Part shown: one piece after another, positions 15,242 through 23,611 of the stretch | Layout: each line of letters starts with the position of its first letter | Position numbering within the stretch: position 1 is the stretch's first letter | Origin: CAZWAP01 sp964632005 | GTDB lineage: Bacteria > Planctomycetota > Phycisphaerae > Sedimentisphaerales > Anaerobacaceae | Length of the DNA: 37,352 nt | Assembly: GCA_964632005.1 (NCBI GenBank) | Contig: CAZWAP010000022.1 | Location: 1-37,352, forward strand | Reading direction: 5' to 3' | Notes under the pieces: generated by a model | What the model was told of the DNA's origin: nothing | Database searches by the model: none | Seen by the model: the letters and a program-made list of their open reading frames with translations, nothing else | Position numbers and translations under genes: made by a program

Positions 15242-16774
15242 ATGAGCTTGAACGTCTTTGATGTGGGGGTCTTTGTCGGCTTTGTTGCGGTAGTGGTCGG
15301 CGTGAGCGTTTATAAGAGCCGGAAGGAGAAGACCAGCGAGGACTACTTTCTGGCGAGCAGAGGTCTGACGTGGTGGCTGATTGGAATATCGATCGTTGCA
15401 GCGAACATCTCGACGGAACAGTTTGTCGGTATGGCCGGCCAGGGGGCAGGAACCGTCGGGCTGGCGGTGAGCAACTGGCAATTGTTCGGGAGCATCGGTA
15501 TCGTTCTGATCGCGTTTACGCTGTTGCCGCGTTTCCTTCGAGCGGGCATTTATACGCTGCCGGAGTACCTCGAGTACCGGTACAACTCGACGGCGCGGGC
15601 GATAATGGCGCTGACGACGGTGGTGATATACGTAGCGGTGCTTGTGACGGCGGTGCTTTACTCGGGCGGGTTGACGCTGCGCACGATATTCGGTCTGACG
15701 ATGAAGCAGGGGGTCTGGCTGATAGGGGCGATCGCGGCGGCGTATACTGCGTGGGGTGGGCTGAAGGCGGTGGCCTGGGCCGATTTGTTCCAGGGTCTGG
15801 CGTTGCTGGTGGGGGGCATTATCATCTTCGGGCTGGGGCTGGACGCCTGCGGCGGCTGGGAGAAGCTGGCGAGCGCAAATGCTGACAAGCTGCATATGGT
15901 TCTTTCGCCCTCTCACGAGAAATTGCCTTGGACCGGCGTGTTCAGCGGGATGTGGATCGTGATCGTATATTACTGCGGCCTGAACCAGTTTATCGTACAG
16001 CGTAATCTGGCCGCCAGGACGCTGCGCGACGGGCAGCTGGGCGTGATCTTCGCCGGGGCGTTGTGGCTGATAGTGCCTTTTGCAATCGTGATGCCGGGGA
16101 TCATGTCTGGCCAGCTGTACGGCGAGCAGATGGAGAAGCCGGACGAGGCGTTTCCGCTACTGATTTGCAACCTTGTTCCAGCGGGCCTGCGGGGGTTTAT
16201 GTTTGCGGCGATTGCGGGGGCGGTGATCAGCTCATTGGCCTCGATGCTGAATTCGGCCTCGACGATCTTCACAATGGACGTATACAAGGGGATGTTGGAT
16301 CGCGATGCACCTCAAAGGCGTCTGCTGTTACTGGGTCGTGTGATGACCCTGGTCTTCGTGGTTGGGGGGTGCCTGTTGGCGCCCATGCTTGACGAGCCCA
16401 GGTTTGGTGGCGTTTTTCAGTATATTCAGCAATTCCAGGGGTACATCTGGCCGGGGGTGGTTGCTGCGTTTCTATTCGGGATGATGGTACCGAAGGCGCC
16501 GGCTGGAGCGGGGGTGGCGGCGCTTCTGTGCGGGCCGGTCATCTACGGGCTGTTCCAGAGGTTCGCACCCGGGCTGCACTTCTTGGTGCAGGTGGCAGTG
16601 ACATTCCAACTGCTGCTGATGATTATGGGATTGATAACGTTCATTAAGCCACTGGAGGAGCCCAGGGAGCTGCCCGTCCGCCGGGATATTGAACTTAAAA
16701 GCGCACCAGAGGTGAAAGTTGCAGGGGCGCTGGTGCTGGGGGCGGTCGCCGTTTTCTACGTCATTTTTTGGTGA
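15242..16774 (+). CDS. Sodium/solute symporter (SSS family)
   Basis: The 510-residue protein has about 13-14 hydrophobic segments and the phrases of the sodium:solute symporter family: SEDYFLASRGLTWWLIGISI near the start, ISTEQFVGMAGQGAG, AWGGLKAVAWADLFQG and AGAVISSLASMLNSASTIFTMDVY. These resemble the SGLT-like sugar branch, so it probably takes up a sugar or sugar derivative together with sodium. ATG 15242 has AAGGGGCAGG upstream. It converges on the glycoside hydrolase gene, whose stop lies only four bases from its own, suggesting a shared task in taking up what that enzyme releases, although they are on separate transcripts. Confidence 0.92.
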   Translation: MSLNVFDVGVFVGFVAVVVGVSVYKSRKEKTSEDYFLASRGLTWWLIGISIVAANISTEQFVGMAGQGAGTVGLAVSNWQLFGSIGIVLIAFTLLPRFLRAGIYTLPEYLEYRYNSTARAIMALTTVVIYVAVLVTAVLYSGGLTLRTIFGLTMKQGVWLIGAIAAAYTAWGGLKAVAWADLFQGLALLVGGIIIFGLGLDACGGWEKLASANADKLHMVLSPSHEKLPWTGVFSGMWIVIVYYCGLNQFIVQRNLAARTLRDGQLGVIFAGALWLIVPFAIVMPGIMSGQLYGEQMEKPDEAFPLLICNLVPAGLRGFMFAAIAGAVISSLASMLNSASTIFTMDVYKGMLDRDAPQRRLLLLGRVMTLVFVVGGCLLAPMLDEPRFGGVFQYIQQFQGYIWPGVVAAFLFGMMVPKAPAGAGVAALLCGPVIYGLFQRFAPGLHFLVQVAVTFQLLLMIMGLITFIKPLEEPRELPVRRDIELKSAPEVKVAGALVLGAVAVFYVIFW

Positions 16775-16777
16775 GAG

Positions 16778-19700
16778 TCAGTCGGCCGGCATGATATCGA
16801 GCTCGGCCACGGAGGCGAAGGGTTGGTTGTCGAATCCGGCGACCGCCACGAAGCGGATAAAACGTGCTTTCGGGGCGGCCTTGAACAGGATATGTTTTTC
16901 GCCCTTGCCCTTCTGGAAAGTCCCTTCGGCAATTGCCTTGCCCCAGTGCTCGCCGTCGCTGCTGAGGTAAACTTCGTATTTCGAGATCCACCCGTTGGAC
17001 ATATCCTGGCGAGGCAGGTACTTTAGGCCCTTTATCGGGACAGGCTCGGCCAATTCGATGGTGATTTCGTGGGGGTAGCCGGGGGCGTCGCCTTGCCACT
17101 GGGTGTGCCAGATAGTATCGGGCCTGGCGTCGAGGGCGTTCCGGGGCGGGTAGTCGGGATGGTAACTGTCGGCGGAGATGGAGGTGAGCCGGCTGAGCAG
17201 CGGGGGCTGGCGGAACAGGCCCTGGATCAAGTCTGGCTCGATCTTGTGAGCAGGCTGGAATGCGGGACTGGCGGCGTAGCTTAGAAGGCTGTGCAACATC
17301 TGGCGGGCTACGGGGCGCTGGTCCAGGTTGGTCCGCAGGTCGATGGAGCAGAACAGGAGCTTGCCGTTCAAGAGCTTAGCCTCAAAGATAAGAGCGAGTC
17401 TTCGGTTGGTCGTCCAGTCGTCGATGACCTGGACGATCGGACGAAGAGCCGGTGGGAAGTCATCAAGAACAAGGAACCTGGACGTTGTTACGAGGTCCCA
17501 CCACTGCCAGTTGGAGTGGAATTCGGTGGGAAAATGGGCGAGCGCAGGATGCTGTGGGTTGCACAGCAGGCCGAGGGTGTGTGGCGGCTGCCTTCTTGTC
17601 CACGCTGTGTTCCAGAAGATTGTGGTAAAGCCGGGCGGTATGTCACTATTTATCTCGTCGAGGCGCGGCATCATCAGGACCTTTCGACCCTGGTCGAGGG
17701 CAGAGAGGGTCCGCTCATCGAGGCGCTCGGCGAGCACTACGCCGGGCGGGGTGGCAGTATTTACACGGGGCGGATAGAGCCAGATATCCCAGGTGTTGCT
17801 GTAAGGCGTATCTTTAAGTGCTACGGTGATCTTGATCTGAGCTGGGGCCTTTGCCTTTTCGAGCGGGACCTGTAATTTTCCGAGTTTGATGGCGTTGCCC
17901 AGCGGTATTGTGCGCTGGGGCAGTTGGCCGGCTGCGAGTTGGCCGCCGGCGGCGTAGTCCATCGCCCAGGCAGGCTCAGCATCGCGGATTGGTCCGGGCC
18001 CGAAGTGGGCGATCTGGACCTCGGCGGTGAAGGTCTCGTCGGTCGTCCAGGTGCGCTTGGCCATTCGCAGCAGGGGAACGGTCTGGCAGCAGTAGCGATG
18101 ATGCTGGTCGGGCGTTACGTAGCCCTTGGAGTCCCAGAAGGGATCGAGGATGCCGACGAGCGCTGTGCCTTGACCCGGGAAGTCGTGCAGCTGGAGAAGT
18201 TGGAAGCCGCCGAAGCCGGGTGTTCGCAGGGCGGATTCGATCTCCTGCTTGTAGAGCAGGGCCTGGAGCTTTCCGGAGGCCATCAAGAAATCGTGTGCCT
18301 GGTCGAGCATATGGTTGGCGGCGAGTGAGTCGCGGAAGATCTCGAAGTTGCGCGCCTTGAGCACGCCGGTGTATTTTGGGATCTCAGCGAAATTGGGGTA
18401 GGCGCACCACTGGCCTATCTCGTGGCTTACGACGGGGACGTCGTATTGGGCGATGAAATCGCTGTAGTTGGTGAGGGTCTCGGGCGGCTTTGCGTTGAAG
18501 CGGCTTCTGAGGCCCTGCCCCCACTGATGGCCCCGGGGTCGGGGTGTGCTGTGGTAGTCGTTCTGCGGGATGATTGGCCAACCTGCGGCGGCCGTGTAGA
18601 GCCGGCGGGGGTCTTTTTTCTTCCAGTAGTTGACGAGGTCGCCGAGGAACTGCTTGAGGTTTTTGCCGCCCGGCTCGTTGCCGTAGGCGAGCATGCAGAA
18701 AGAGGGGTGGTTGCCGTAGTCGCGCAGGATCCTGTCGCCTTCGGCGTAGATGAATTTGTCGATGGGCTTACCGTCGCCGATAGTGGTCCATGCGGGGCAT
18801 TCAATCTGAAAGATAAAGCCCATCAGGTCGGCGGCGACGAATGCCGCCTCGGGTGGACACCAGGAGTGAAAGCGCATATGGTTGAGGCCGTGCGCCTTGG
18901 CCACGCGGAGGATTCGTACCCACTGGGCAACGTTCATCGCCGGGTATCCTGTACGCGGAAAGATGCAGCATTCGAGCGTTCCGCGGAGGAATGTCGGCCG
19001 GCCGTTGATTGTAAACTGGGTGCCCCTTGTGGCAAATTCGCGCATACCGAATCTGACTGTCTTTTGGTCGCGAAGCGGGCCGGTTGCGGTGGTTGCTTCG
19101 AGCGACAGTGTCAGCTCGTACATCTCGGGCGAGAACTCGTCCCAGAGCGAGGGGGCGTCGCCCATGGGGTAGTCGAGTTCGAGGGTCGTTTGACCTTTTT
19201 CGGCGTTGAATTCGGCCTTTTTGCGGCCAGGTGTGGGCGGCTGCGCGGAACTGAGGCCTGTGACATTGGCAGTTAGTGTACCACGAAGGGACGAGTCTGT
19301 ATCGTTGGCGAGAGTAACGTGGAGCGTGGCACGGTTGTTTTGGATGTCGGGATAGACCTGCACGTCGTCGATCCAGAGTTTGTCCATAGCATGGAGTTCG
19401 ATTCTGCCGACGATGCCGTTCCAGTTGGATTGCGTGTGGTCGCTGACGGAATGGGCGTTACGACCGACGTTGTACTTGAGGGAGTTGTCCACGCGGATGG
19501 TGAGGGTGTGTGTGCCAGGGGTGAGGAGGCTGGTCAGGTCGTAACGGTGGGGCGTGCAAAGGCTGTCCTGGATACCCGCCGGCTTGTCGTCCACCCAGAG
19601 CCTTGTTTCCCAGTGGCAGCGTTCGAGCAGCAGGATGATCCTTTTGCCTGCGAAGCTGGCGGGGATATGGACTTTTTTTTGGTACCAGGCCGGGCCCACG

Positions 19701-20080
19701 TAGTGCTTAACAGGGGTCAGCCAGAAGGGGACCTTTGCGTTGCCGCTCTGGCGGTAGTTTTCGTAGGCCGGGTCGGTAAACCAGGAGCGGTCGATTATAC
19801 TGCCTGTCCAGTTGGTTTTGACGGAGACGTCATCGCCGTAGCCATTCTCGGCGGTGGAGCCGGGTAGTATGATCTGGTCGGGCAGCACGGTCTCGAACCA
19901 CCGCTGCTGGATGCCAAGATCATTGGGGTCGAGTTTGAATTGCCACAGGCCGGCCAGTGAAGTGGTCTTTCGATGTCCCAAGGTTGGCTGCGAGCCGGGA
20001 AGAGCCCGGCAGCCAGCGAGCAGCAGGATAACCAGCTCAAGGCTGAGCGTGAGGAGCGGCATTGGGATTTGTCGTTTCAT
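16778..20080 (-). CDS. Glycoside hydrolase family 2 lipoprotein with discoidin domain
   Basis: The 1100-residue protein has a lipoprotein signal (LLLAGC, C24), so it should be anchored on the cell surface or in the periplasm. Residues about 35-235 are a family 2 sugar-binding jelly-roll (AWYQKKVHIP and CHWETRLWVDDKPAG). An immunoglobulin-like middle follows. The TIM barrel holds the probable acid/base E469 (LAYGNEPGG) and nucleophile E554 (VVSHEIGQW). A C-terminal discoidin (F5/8 type C) domain lies at about 975-1095 (NALDARPDTIWHTQW and ARFIRFVAVAGF). It should cut a beta-linked sugar from a complex glycan; the substrate cannot be told. ATG 20080 was chosen because AAGGA lies before it and it gives a proper signal; an upstream in-frame start would add 71 unrelated residues. 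Confidence 0.9.
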   Translation of the reverse strand: MKRQIPMPLLTLSLELVILLLAGCRALPGSQPTLGHRKTTSLAGLWQFKLDPNDLGIQQRWFETVLPDQIILPGSTAENGYGDDVSVKTNWTGSIIDRSWFTDPAYENYRQSGNAKVPFWLTPVKHYVGPAWYQKKVHIPASFAGKRIILLLERCHWETRLWVDDKPAGIQDSLCTPHRYDLTSLLTPGTHTLTIRVDNSLKYNVGRNAHSVSDHTQSNWNGIVGRIELHAMDKLWIDDVQVYPDIQNNRATLHVTLANDTDSSLRGTLTANVTGLSSAQPPTPGRKKAEFNAEKGQTTLELDYPMGDAPSLWDEFSPEMYELTLSLEATTATGPLRDQKTVRFGMREFATRGTQFTINGRPTFLRGTLECCIFPRTGYPAMNVAQWVRILRVAKAHGLNHMRFHSWCPPEAAFVAADLMGFIFQIECPAWTTIGDGKPIDKFIYAEGDRILRDYGNHPSFCMLAYGNEPGGKNLKQFLGDLVNYWKKKDPRRLYTAAAGWPIIPQNDYHSTPRPRGHQWGQGLRSRFNAKPPETLTNYSDFIAQYDVPVVSHEIGQWCAYPNFAEIPKYTGVLKARNFEIFRDSLAANHMLDQAHDFLMASGKLQALLYKQEIESALRTPGFGGFQLLQLHDFPGQGTALVGILDPFWDSKGYVTPDQHHRYCCQTVPLLRMAKRTWTTDETFTAEVQIAHFGPGPIRDAEPAWAMDYAAGGQLAAGQLPQRTIPLGNAIKLGKLQVPLEKAKAPAQIKITVALKDTPYSNTWDIWLYPPRVNTATPPGVVLAERLDERTLSALDQGRKVLMMPRLDEINSDIPPGFTTIFWNTAWTRRQPPHTLGLLCNPQHPALAHFPTEFHSNWQWWDLVTTSRFLVLDDFPPALRPIVQVIDDWTTNRRLALIFEAKLLNGKLLFCSIDLRTNLDQRPVARQMLHSLLSYAASPAFQPAHKIEPDLIQGLFRQPPLLSRLTSISADSYHPDYPPRNALDARPDTIWHTQWQGDAPGYPHEITIELAEPVPIKGLKYLPRQDMSNGWISKYEVYLSSDGEHWGKAIAEGTFQKGKGEKHILFKAAPKARFIRFVAVAGFDNQPFASVAELDIMPAD

Positions 20081-20120
20081 TCTTGTTGTCCTTGCTGAAA
20101 GGTTGAGACGGCAGGTTGAA

Positions 20121-20165
20121 CCCGGAAACCGGGAGTATGATAGAGTAGTGATGAAGCCTTGAAAA
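20121..20165 (-). promoter_or_regulatory. Candidate promoter and small hairpin before the hydrolase
   Basis: On the minus strand: TTTTCA (20160-20165), 17 bases, TATCAT (20137-20142). Just downstream, CCCGG-AAA-CCGGG (20121-20133) forms a short perfect inverted repeat in the leader, where a regulator or an RNA hairpin could act. Confidence 0.35.
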
Positions 20166-20215
20166 GGGAATAATCGGCGTGTGTGGGCGGGGGAGATGAC
20201 AGGGCGGTGGCTTTG

Positions 20216-20224
20216 TGATAAGAT
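20216..20224 (+). promoter_or_regulatory. Possible extended -10 for the helicase gene
   Basis: TGA followed by TAAGAT (20219-20224) fits an extended -10 element; no good -35 is present. The ATG lies about 69 bases downstream at 20293. Confidence 0.3.
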
Positions 20225-20292
20225 TCTGGCGTCGATGAGCTGGCCGCCGGGTAGGGGTGGCCGGCGGAAGCGGCAATGAGCGATAGAGGACA

Positions 20293-22323
20293 ATGGGCCG
20301 GAAATTCACTCTGAAATCCAGGAGCGCGACCGAGTCGATCGATTTTGCGGCGGAGTTGAACAGGGAGCAGTTGGCAGTTGCAACGGCACGGGGGGGGCCG
20401 GTGCTGGTGGTGGCAGGGGCCGGCAGCGGGAAGACGCGGGCGCTGACGTATCGGCTTGCGTGGCTGGTGCATACGGGCGTCGATGCGGGTCGGATTATGC
20501 TGGTGACGTTCACGAACCGGGCGGCCCGGGAGATGCTCAGCAGAGTGGAGGTGCTTGTGAAGCACAGGACGCGGGCTGTATGGGGTGGGACGTTCCACCA
20601 CATAGCGAACAGGATTCTTCGGCAGTTCGGCGAGAAGATCGGCGTCAGCAGGGACTTTACCATTATGGACAGAGAAGACGCCAGAGACCTTATCGGCTCT
20701 TGCGTGCAGGAAGCGGGCGTGGACATTCGTAAGCGGCGTTTTCCGCGGAAGGGGGTGCTCGCGGCGATTTCCAGCTTCGTCCAGAATACGCTGGAGCCGC
20801 TCGAAGATGTGTTGGGCAAGAGGTACCCGATGTTCGTGCAGGATGCACCGGAGATTGAAAAGGTGCTCGGGCTATACGTGGAGAAGAAGCGGGCGAGGCA
20901 GTTGTTGGACTTCGACGACTTGTTGAGCGGGTGGCTGCGGCTTATGCGTGAGCACGAGGATGTGCGAGAGGCTCTGGCCGAGCGGTTTCTGCATATTCTC
21001 GTGGACGAGTACCAGGATACCAACGCGATTCAGGGAGCCATCGTCGATCTTCTGGCCTCGAAGCACCGAAACGTCACGGTCGTCGGTGACGACTCGCAAT
21101 CGATATACAGCTTTCGGGGGGCGAGCTTCGAGAACATTATCACGTTCAAGCAACGCTACCCGGATGCGAAAGAGTACCGCCTCGAATTGAACTACCGGTC
21201 CGTGCCGGAGATACTCGAACTTGCCAATGCGAGCATAAGGTGCAACAGGAGGAGGTTGCCGAAGACCCTGCGCGCGGTGCGGTCGTCTGGTCTAAAGCCG
21301 GCGGTGGTGCCGACGCAGGACCACCTGGTCCAGGCGCGGTTCATTGCGGAGTACGTGCTGGAGCTGCTCGACCAGGGCCGGGCGTTGAACGATATCGCTG
21401 TGCTGTACCGGAGCAACTGGCATTCGCTGGAGATCCAGCTCGAGTTTCAGCGGCGTAATATTCCCTTTCACGTTCGCGGCGGGCTGCGCTTCTTTGAGCA
21501 GGCGCATATGAAAGATGTGCTTTGCTTTATGCGGATAGTGCATAATCCGTACGATGAGCTGGCGTGGCTGCGTGTGCTGAAGCTGCTGCCGAGGATCGGC
21601 TCGGCGCTGTCCCGGAGGATATGGCTGCACGTAAGCAGTACGAGCGACCCGCTTGGTTCTGCCGGCCAAGACGATGCTGCCGGGCTGCTCGGGCCGGTCC
21701 CGAGGGCTTTCTACGTTGACTTTGTCAAGCTGCTGAAGAGAGTGGCGAAGGTCAAGAGGCCGAGCGAGGCGATCGACCTGGTGCTGGAGGAGTTCTACGA
21801 GGATTACCTGGTTTCGCATTATGAGAGGGCGGACCTGCGACGAGAGGACATCAGGAGCCTGGCGAATTACGCGGCGCAGTACAAGAGCATCGAGGCCTTT
21901 CTGGCGGACGTAGCCCTGGCTGGCGAGTTTTCCGGTGAGACCTGCGTAACCGGGCCGACAGAGCAGGAGTTCGTGACGCTGAGCACGGTGCACCAGGCAA
22001 AGGGGCTGGAGTGGCCGGTCGTCTTGATTCCGTGGCTGGCGGATGGTCGGTTCCCGACCGATTTAGCGATGAATACGAAGGAGGATTTAGAGGAAGAAAG
22101 GCGTGTCTTTCACGTTGCCGTGACGCGGGCAAAGGACGAGCTTTACCTGGTCGTGCCACAGGTTTATCGCAACCGCGGCGGCGGACTGGTTATGACCAAG
22201 CCCAGTCGGTTCCTGACCGAGCTCGGGTCGAACTTAGTGGAGGATATGCAGATAGAAGGAGGCTTGGGTCAACTGATCAGGGGCGCGGAACCACAGGCTT
22301 TGCCGGCAGAGGATCAGTTGTAA
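20293..22323 (+). CDS. UvrD/PcrA-type superfamily 1 DNA helicase
   Basis: The 676-residue protein carries all helicase motifs of the UvrD/Rep family: Walker A AGAGSGKT at 41-48, motif Ia TFTNRAAREM, motif II DEYQDT at 238-243, motif III GDDSQSIYSFRGA, motif IV ELNYRS, motif V STVHQAKGLEWPVVLIPW, and motif VI VFHVAVTRAKDELYLV near 606. It unwinds DNA 3' to 5' in repair or replication restart. It is about 50 residues shorter than typical UvrD and lacks the C-terminal Tudor-like part, so it is a relative and not necessarily UvrD itself. ATG 20293 sits close behind AGAGGA. It is divergent from the hydrolase gene with about 212 bases between. Confidence 0.94.
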   Translation: MGRKFTLKSRSATESIDFAAELNREQLAVATARGGPVLVVAGAGSGKTRALTYRLAWLVHTGVDAGRIMLVTFTNRAAREMLSRVEVLVKHRTRAVWGGTFHHIANRILRQFGEKIGVSRDFTIMDREDARDLIGSCVQEAGVDIRKRRFPRKGVLAAISSFVQNTLEPLEDVLGKRYPMFVQDAPEIEKVLGLYVEKKRARQLLDFDDLLSGWLRLMREHEDVREALAERFLHILVDEYQDTNAIQGAIVDLLASKHRNVTVVGDDSQSIYSFRGASFENIITFKQRYPDAKEYRLELNYRSVPEILELANASIRCNRRRLPKTLRAVRSSGLKPAVVPTQDHLVQARFIAEYVLELLDQGRALNDIAVLYRSNWHSLEIQLEFQRRNIPFHVRGGLRFFEQAHMKDVLCFMRIVHNPYDELAWLRVLKLLPRIGSALSRRIWLHVSSTSDPLGSAGQDDAAGLLGPVPRAFYVDFVKLLKRVAKVKRPSEAIDLVLEEFYEDYLVSHYERADLRREDIRSLANYAAQYKSIEAFLADVALAGEFSGETCVTGPTEQEFVTLSTVHQAKGLEWPVVLIPWLADGRFPTDLAMNTKEDLEEERRVFHVAVTRAKDELYLVVPQVYRNRGGGLVMTKPSRFLTELGSNLVEDMQIEGGLGQLIRGAEPQALPAEDQL

Positions 22324-22327
22324 GGGG

Positions 22328-22360
22328 GGCGGCGCTGGCCGCCGAGGTCATCAATTTTTT
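22328..22360 (+). terminator. Weak terminator after the helicase gene
   Basis: GGCGGC-GCTG-GCCGCC (22328-22343) is a perfect six-pair stem just after the stop codon. A run of six T follows at 22355-22360, but 11 bases lie between, so it is not a textbook terminator. It is in the short gap between two convergent genes. Confidence 0.4.
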
Positions 22361-22399
22361 GGAGGGTGGCGGCCGGGAAGCGATGGAGGCGGTGCAGAA

Positions 22400-23293
22400 T
22401 CAATGCAGGGCTGCGGGTGGAAGGTAGAAAGTTCCGGGGCCGACGCCATCGGGATACGGCGTGGTCCCGTCGGCGGTGATGGAGACCTTCATCGGGATCG
22501 CGTCGGAGCTCGAGTAGCTTTCGACGTGGCCGTCTATGAAACCGGCCTGTAACCTGACATCGGGCGCCGGCCGATTCGGATCGGCCGGGCCGGACCAGTT
22601 GGCCGAGAGAAGCCACGTCTCGGGAGTGATATCGGCGCCTTCGAATCTTTCGCAACTGCTGTAGGCCCCGGGTGCCCGCCAGTGGTCGTACCCGAAGTAG
22701 TCGGCCACAAGCAGCGTGCTTTCTCTGGGCCGGCCCGCGGGCCTGCGAGGGCCCTGGAAAGTGAGCCTGCGTCCTCCTAAGAAACCCGTATAGCTCCAGA
22801 ACAGACAATAGGTTCCGCCGACGGGGTCTGAGGGGAAGGATGTCCGGGGGTTGTCCCAGTCGTCTCCTGCATCCCAGGCCTGCTGGAGGTACTTGTATTT
22901 CCTCGGGGCGCTGGGGCAATAGATTACGCTGGCATCGGGGATGTAGCTGCGGAGATAGGCGGAGACCGAGCGATGCAGGCCCGGGCTTCGGCTCCTTGTG
23001 CCGGCCAGTTTTGTCGGGTCCGACCAGTTCCATCGGCTGCCGAATCCCACGGTGGCGACGGACTGCGGGTAGTAATCGTCGTTGTCGAGGGCGAAAAGGT
23101 TCAGGGCTCCGGTGATCTGCTTCTGGTTGCTGGTGGTGAGGATGGTGCGGGCTTTTCTTTTGGCCGTGCTGACGGCGGGCACAATGATAGCCATCAGAAG
23201 CGCGATGATGGATATAACGACCAGAAGTTCGATCAGCGTGAACGCCTGGCGCCTTGGTCCACGGCGAACAAAATGTTGCAGAGACGGCTCTAT
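22400..23293 (-). CDS. Prepilin-type secreted protein (apparent ATA start)
   Basis: Read from 23293, the 297-residue protein begins with a basic leader and then AFTLIELLVVISIIALL, the type IV prepilin cleavage and methylation motif with the conserved E five residues after the cut; the residue before the cut is A instead of the usual G. The rest is the globular part seen in many planctomycete prepilin-like proteins, with a FIDGHVES phrase near residue 255. Such proteins are processed by a prepilin peptidase and may form surface pseudopili. No ATG, GTG or TTG precedes the motif after the in-frame stop: the codon at 23291-23293 is ATA, yet GGAGGG lies seven bases before it and a promoter about 70 bases upstream. 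A shorter start at ATG 23194 would cut off the motif. Confidence 0.75.
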   Translation of the reverse strand: MEPSLQHFVRRGPRRQAFTLIELLVVISIIALLMAIIVPAVSTAKRKARTILTTSNQKQITGALNLFALDNDDYYPQSVATVGFGSRWNWSDPTKLAGTRSRSPGLHRSVSAYLRSYIPDASVIYCPSAPRKYKYLQQAWDAGDDWDNPRTSFPSDPVGGTYCLFWSYTGFLGGRRLTFQGPRRPAGRPRESTLLVADYFGYDHWRAPGAYSSCERFEGADITPETWLLSANWSGPADPNRPAPDVRLQAGFIDGHVESYSSSDAIPMKVSITADGTTPYPDGVGPGTFYLPPAALH

Positions 23294-23611
23294 TTTTCAG
23301 CCCTCCGGATTCTCGATATTGATGTGCCGAGGATTTGGGCGTAACCTTCCAGAGGTAACAGTATTCTATCCGGTTAGGTGCGCCGATGCAAGCTCAATCC
23401 GAGCATATTCTTTCGTCGGCGCGCAATGAAGCTTGGCTGCGCAGTCCGTGTGCAGCCAAACTCCAGCCTTCACCATTACTTTGGTGTTAGTTGCAATTAC
23501 CGCACTTTGATGGGTCCGCGATGTGACAGGCCGAGCACATCCCACCCACGGACGCCATCGCCATCACGACCTCCGAGGCAGTACCGGGGTCAGCTTCGGC
23601 GAGAGGCTTCT
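23294..23611. other. Intergenic region with promoter
   Basis: About 318 bases between two minus-strand genes. It contains the promoter listed at 23363-23391 and the ribosome binding site GGAGGG. A minus-strand frame ending in a cysteine-rich tail overlaps 23487-23723 but is not convincing. No terminator with a T-run was found after the dockerin gene. Confidence 0.4.
23363..23391 (-). promoter_or_regulatory. Sigma-70-type promoter for the prepilin-like gene
   Basis: On the minus strand: TTGCAT (23386-23391), a 17-base spacer and TAGAAT (23363-23368). Transcription would begin near 23356, leaving about 63 nt before the ATA at 23293. Its position supports the long form of the gene. Confidence 0.5.

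Noticed and set aside
13242..15916. Minus-strand frames of 330-385 codons opposite the lipoprotein and symporter genes
   Set aside because: The sequences are rich in R, H, P and Q, typical of antisense reading of GC-rich genes.
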